This document shows, one piece after another, positions 61,850 through 64,000 of a stretch of DNA of 64,000 nucleotides. Under the pieces are notes generated by a model. The model was not told the DNA's origin. It made no database searches and was given only the letters and a program-made list of their open reading frames with translations. The stretch lies in NCBI GenBank assembly GCA_951799425.1, contig OX637399.1:17451001-17515000 (forward strand). Direction: 5' to 3'. This stretch comes from Ilex aquifolium. Taxonomy: Eukaryota; Streptophyta; Magnoliopsida; Aquifoliales; Aquifoliaceae. Every line of letters begins with the position of its first letter. The stretch's first letter is position 1. The translations under genes were made by a program, and so were the position numbers.

Positions 61850-62202
61850 AGTAGACTGAAAATTTGAAAAGAAATCAACTTCCTAACTTTTAAATGTACC
61901 CTCGCGAGTGCACAACTAGCAGCAAACAATTCACAAATCTCAACCAGAAAAAGAAGAAGAACCGAATTCAGTACGAAATAAACAAGAGAACTGCGCAGAT
62001 TCAAGACATGACTACACATAACAAGTTTAAGAGTTGCTATGTAAAGTGAATATGATCAGTTATCGTAGATTCTGAGAAGAAGTAGAAGGCTAAAGAAATA
62101 GCTAAAGGGAGAGACCTTAAGGCCGTCGACAGAGAGAAGACCGCTGAGGATGCATTCTTTGAGACCCGTCCCTAGCACTATCACATCGTACGTTTCATCC
62201 AT
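45611..62202 (-). CDS. GDI: Rab GDP-dissociation inhibitor (GDI), 13 exons, one-base deletion in exon 10
   Basis: GDI extracts GDP-bound Rab GTPases from membranes and carries them through the cytosol. Exons: 62116-62202, 58662-58724, 58480-58563, 58264-58371, 57957-58129, 52244-52355, 52049-52129, 51794-51856, 51521-51622, 51097-51220, 50183-50393, 50017-50091, 45611-45661. The joined frame would be 444 codons, the usual plant GDI length. Recognisable parts: [20 protein letters not shown] at the start (dinucleotide-fold-like GTG), the Rab-binding block [16 protein letters not shown] (about residue 33), [20 protein letters not shown] (about 216) and the end [10 protein letters not shown]. All introns are GT-AG and phases agree. 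Odd: exon 10 is one base short (124 instead of 125), shifting frame near 51205 unless a downstream acceptor is used. Introns 1, 5 and 12 are 3.4-5.6 kb and full of transposons. It could be functional, a recent pseudogene, or an error in the sequence. Confidence 0.93.
46227..47743. mobile_element. hAT-like MITE 1 (interrupted), intron 12 of GDI
   Basis: Terminal inverted repeats TAGGGGTGTCCATGGGCCGG and CCGGCCCATGGATACCCTTA are flanked by TTGCTGCT / ATGCTGCT. These fit 8-bp hAT-type duplications only approximately. Subterminal GC-rich GGCCCG/CCCGCC motifs lie at both ends with an AT-rich middle. No transposase. An uninterrupted relative of 813 bp lies at 53472-54284. A second MITE is inserted at 46540-47374. 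Confidence 0.75.
46540..47374. mobile_element. hAT-like MITE 2 nested in MITE 1
   Basis: Inverted ends CATAGTTATCAAAATCG and CGATTTGACAACTATG. The flanks are CATACAAA (46532-46539) and CATATAAG (47375-47382); the tandem copies keep CATACAAG, one mismatch from the left flank, supporting an 8-bp duplication. The subterminal DNA is packed with CGATTCGTACGATTCG motifs. It contains the palindrome AAAACGACGTCGTTTT near 46762. A minus-strand relative is at 60269-60996. Confidence 0.75.
47117..49901. repeat. Threefold tandem duplication of about 0.9 kb in GDI intron 12
   Basis: Copies begin (TGATTAAGCAAAAGATAAAG) at 47121, 48041 and 49004. Each contains the 3' half of nested MITE 2, the 3' part of MITE 1 and about 280 bp of intron flank. 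Near-identity of all three explains the repeated 65-codon frames at 47273, 48193 and 49156, which are not genes. Both junctions carry TTTAGTGACGGATACTCTTTG; its core TAGTGACGGATACT also occurs at 50467-50480. Confidence 0.93.
48869..48923. mobile_element. Tiny poly(A)-tailed insertion with 13-bp target duplication
   Basis: Found only in copy 2 of the tandem array: ACATTGAACTAAG, then TTACTTACCG plus about 19 A, then ACATTGAACTAAG again. The other two copies have a single ACATTGAACTAAG. The structure is that of target-primed reverse transcription by a LINE, with almost no body. Confidence 0.7.
51097..51220 (-). CDS. GDI: GDI exon 10 with frame problem and tandem acceptor
   Basis: With the expected acceptor (ACAG|GTTAGG, exon start 51220) the frame after VRKVG hits a stop within a few codons. 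The conserved text [20 protein letters not shown] continues in another frame, so one base is missing near 51205, in a GGAGGG run where GGAAGGG is expected. A second AG five nt downstream (GTTAG|GAAAGT, start 51215) gives [14 protein letters not shown] in frame with exon 9, replacing six residues by four. Confidence 0.8.
52960..55512 (-). mobile_element. 5'-truncated L1-type LINE in GDI intron 5
   Basis: Perfect 15-bp direct repeats TCCTTACAATTTTTT flank it at 52945-52959 and 55513-55527. Minus-strand frames show the end of the RT domain, starting at [15 protein letters not shown] near 55380. Next come [19 protein letters not shown] (about 55150) and a downstream [16 protein letters not shown] block (about 54720), with the C-terminal tail between 53440 and 52960 ending in an A-rich run. 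Stops and frameshifts abound. A hAT-like MITE (53472-54284) is inserted. The LINE part is about 1.74 kb. It reads in the same direction as GDI. Confidence 0.88.
53472..54284. mobile_element. hAT-like MITE 3, inserted in the LINE
   Basis: 813 bp, ends TAGGGGTGGTATCCATGGGC and GCTCATGGACACCCCTA, flanked by ATTGAAAA (53464-53471) and ATTGAGGA (54285-54292), six of eight identical. It is the same family as 46227-47743, in reverse orientation and without the nested MITE 2. The interior shares GAATAATTTTATTATTGATTAGGGG. No coding capacity; the 54025-54285 frame reflects GC-rich subterminal repeats. Confidence 0.85.
55528..57956. other. Remainder of GDI intron 5
   Basis: AT-rich intron sequence with no gene seen. 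It contains a 139-bp direct duplication: AAAACAAGAACC starts at 57065 and again at 57204, through GGGATTCT(G/C)CTTGAAATACAGAGG. Confidence 0.7.
57065..57343. repeat. 139-bp tandem duplication
   Basis: Two adjacent copies of AAAACAAGAACC(A/G)AAGTTG...ACTCCTC, a few substitutions apart, in GDI intron 5. Confidence 0.88.
59224..59916 (+). pseudogene. Transposase-like tail, possibly hAT, in GDI intron 1
   Basis: One plus-strand frame runs through the segment with about four stops (TGA at 59473-59475 and others to 59610). It is rich in Ser, Tyr, Gly and His ([28 protein letters not shown]), then [20 protein letters not shown] and [12 protein letters not shown]. Such tails follow the dimerisation domain of some plant hAT-like transposases, but no catalytic or hATC core is visible, so the assignment is tentative. 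It is antisense to the GDI gene. Confidence 0.35.
60269..60996 (-). mobile_element. hAT-like MITE 2 relative, 3' end missing
   Basis: Reading minus from 60996 it starts CATAGTTATCAAAATTGTACGATTCGCG and follows 46540-47280, including the AAAACGACGTCGTTTT palindrome (about 60773-60788) and the CGATTTGACAACTATG-proximal TGTGTC. It then diverges, so the second inverted repeat is absent. It lies in GDI intron 1. Confidence 0.75.
61599..61668. repeat. 31-bp stem, 8-nt loop hairpin in GDI intron 1
   Basis: Arms 61599-61629 and 61638-61668 pair with about three mismatches; the inner 18 bp are perfect (AGCAAGAGTGGATGCAG and its complement). No associated transposase or coding frame. Confidence 0.8.
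61814..61846. repeat. (GA)n microsatellite
   Basis: About 16 GA units in intron 1 near the start of the GDI gene; on the sense strand it is a CT tract. Confidence 0.92.
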
Positions 62203-62335
62203 GTTGCTTGTTAAATCGCAGGCTTGATGAACGGAGCCGCTGGGGGCAGAGAAATGAGTCGGAGAAAGTCAGTGTTAAGGGTTTCTGGGTTGAGAGAGAG
62301 ATGCTTTGTTTGTCGATCGAGGAAAGGTCAAAAAA
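62203..62335 (-). promoter_or_regulatory. GDI 5' leader region
   Basis: On the minus strand the sequence upstream of the ATG has CT-rich text (CTCTCTCTCAACCCAGAAACCC), typical of a plant 5' UTR. No TATA box is evident before it meets a 21-A run (plus strand 62331-62350) and transposon-like DNA at about 62355. Confidence 0.4.
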
Positions 62336-62354
62336 AAAAAAAAAAAAACAAGGA

Positions 62355-62821
62355 AATGGTTTCCTTTGGTAACGTTTTCGGTTTCCAGTTTTAAAAAAAA
62401 TTAAAAACTGAAATGGTTTTCAGTTTTCAGTTTATAAAAAATGAAAACCGAAAACCTGTTTGGTATATATTTTGTGTTATAAAAAAAATAAAAACAGAAA
62501 CAAAAAACTTGTTTGATAAACACTTCTAAATTATTTTATGAACAACTATTTACACCATATATTTTCATGCTAGTTTAACTCTAAAAATAACAGAATATAA
62601 GGATAACATATTAAGGCATAACATAATTCATAAACATTCAAACTACAAATATATCTCATAATTTACAAACATCCAAGATAACAATCCATATACACCAAAA
62701 ACCATATGTCTCAATGTCCAACACTTGCCCACAACTCATTGGCAATGCAATCTCGCACACGAGCCATTTGACGAATCTGAGTTTGACTGATATCTACTTC
62801 AATCGGGTTCTGTGAAGTTGA
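62355..62821. mobile_element. 3' non-coding end of the PIF/Harbinger element
   Basis: TTTGGTAACGTTTTCGGTTTCCAG at 62365 and the inverted pair GGTTTTCAGTTTTCAGTTT / GAAAACCGAAAACC (62413-62460) look like the subterminal region of Harbinger-type elements. I cannot fix the terminal repeat or the 3-bp target duplication. Confidence 0.45.
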
Positions 62822-64000
62822 TCATGCATTATCATTCACCCTTTCTTCATTACTGAACTCATCAAATAATTGATCTTGAGTAGCGTGCATTCTAATGAAA
62901 TTGTGAACTGTACAACAAGCTGTTGGAATGTATTTTTGTGTTCTTATAGGGTAAGGGGGCATTTGTTTGAGAATGGGAAACCGAGCATTTAGCACTCCAA
63001 AGCAACGCTCAATGACATTCTGAAGTGATGAGTGACAATAATTGAATAGTTCTATCTTACTCCTTGGACGTCGACCACTACCTCTATAGTCACGTAAATG
63101 ATATCTCTCACCACGATACGGTGACAAAAACTCAGGCATGTTTGTATATCCAGCATCAACAACATAATACTTATTTGGCAAATAGTACACATGTACAGTA
63201 AGTGATAAGTTATAAATTCTACGAATGGAACAAAAGGTTACAAAGAAGAATATTACCTCCTTCAGGCATTGGGAAATTATTTTCTGGATTGTTAATGGAC
63301 TCAATAAATACTCTCGAGTCATTAGCAGTTCCTTCCCAACCACTCATAACAAAAGTGAATCGCATGTCAAACGAACATGCACACATGACATTTTGTGTTG
63401 GTTCAACTTTCTTACCACGGTATGGGATTTGCTTACTCACTGGTACACGTGCGTCAACATGAGTTCCATCTATAGCACCGATACAATTCTAAAACATAAT
63501 AGAATGTTAATATACATAATGATGTGTATAACAAATAATTAGAAATAGAAGATACATTACCTTGAAGAATGGATAGTAATTAGGATTGTGTCGAATCTGA
63601 GGTGGAACGATATGGAAATCAGGAGGTTTGATAATGTGCACTCCAAGTCGACAAACTGCTTTCAAGACTCGATGAAAGTATGTGGAAATAGAGTGACCTG
63701 AATGTTGGAATCTCTCTGCTACTAAACGGACTCTCTCATTGTGAGATATAATCAGTAAAAAAATAGCTACTTGTTCTTGAATTGTCACATACCTAGAGTT
63801 TGTCAAATTCCCTTTACTTTTTAGTTCTTCACAAAACAAAATAAATACATGGGGGTCCATCCGAAATTGATCATAGCACCTGTCCTCATGTTCATGCAAT
63901 ATTTCTAAAACATAGTCATGACCTTTAAGTACAGAGGTTCTACATGGTTTTTTATCAAAAATTCTATCAAGTTCCTCTACGAGTAATAACATTACACACA
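62822..64000 (-). pseudogene. PIF/Harbinger transposase (HARBI1/ALP1-like, DDE superfamily 4), 5' end at window edge
   Basis: Exon 1 is 63561-63992 or longer (from MLLLVEELDRIF; the true start may lie outside). It carries the N-terminal helical domain seen in plant members (FRMDPHVFILFCEELK, RFQHSGHSISTYFHRVL). Exon 2 is 63257-63488, with the first catalytic Asp in CIGAIDGTHVDARVP and the motif SGWEGTANDSRVF. The last exon is about 63183-62822, with the second Asp in KYYVVDAGYTN and the Glu in NVIERCFGVLNARFPIL, then CCTVHNFIRMH and the stop TGA at 62822-62824. The three catalytic acids are present. No AG in correct phase precedes KYYVVDAG (the sequence there is GCCAAATAAG), so the last acceptor may be lost. 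It would cut and paste the element at TTA/TAA-type sites. Confidence 0.82.

Overview
The window is plant nuclear DNA, most likely from a eudicot. This rests on long-LTR Ty3/gypsy elements with plant-type primer-binding sites, plant-type hAT, PIF/Harbinger and L1 remnants, AT-rich non-coding DNA and a split host gene with GT-AG introns. I cannot name the species. Nearly everything from 1 to about 45 kb is transposon-derived. The only clear host gene is in the last third.

Layout. 1-13983 is a nest of gypsy remnants. It holds a partial Tekay/Del-like LTR (1-1789) cutting an unrelated LTR (1790-3491), several rearranged copies of a third gypsy family ('family A', 3492-13983), a textbook solo LTR with a 5-bp target duplication (6066-8601), and a truncated LTR (9847-10725). 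13984-27679 is one nearly complete, mutationally dead Athila-lineage element on the minus strand: two about 1.78-kb LTRs, tRNA-Asp-like PBS, PPT, gag, protease, RT, RNase H, integrase, then a 3' 'putative plant transposon protein' ORF with its own TATA promoter. 27680-31895 is the 5' half (LTR, PBS, gag, part of protease) of a Tekay-like chromovirus on the minus strand. 31900-45610 is AT-rich and holds Helitron-like ends, microsatellites, a dispersed repeat pair and a second solo LTR with perfect target duplication (41092-43440).

45611-62202 (minus) is a 13-exon Rab GDP-dissociation inhibitor (GDI) gene encoding about 444 residues. Every exon could be placed with GT/AG borders and correct phase, except that exon 10 lacks one base. 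A second acceptor 5 nt downstream would restore frame with a net loss of two residues. Its introns have swollen through transposons: intron 12 holds nested hAT-like MITEs inside a threefold tandem duplication of about 0.9 kb, intron 5 holds a 5'-truncated L1 LINE with a 15-bp target duplication and a hAT-like MITE inside it, and intron 1 holds a hAT-like remnant and a short perfect-looking hairpin. A PIF/Harbinger transposase gene (62822 to the window end, minus) lies just upstream of the GDI start and may have displaced the native promoter.

The least explained pattern is that unrelated LTR families here carry arrays of short perfect palindromes: ACCGGT-cored in the Tekay-like LTRs and in family B, TTCGAA-cored in Athila. 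The arms differ between copies yet stay symmetrical. In family B and Athila the arrays sit just upstream of the TATA box, and in Athila the same module is repeated in front of the internal 3' ORF.
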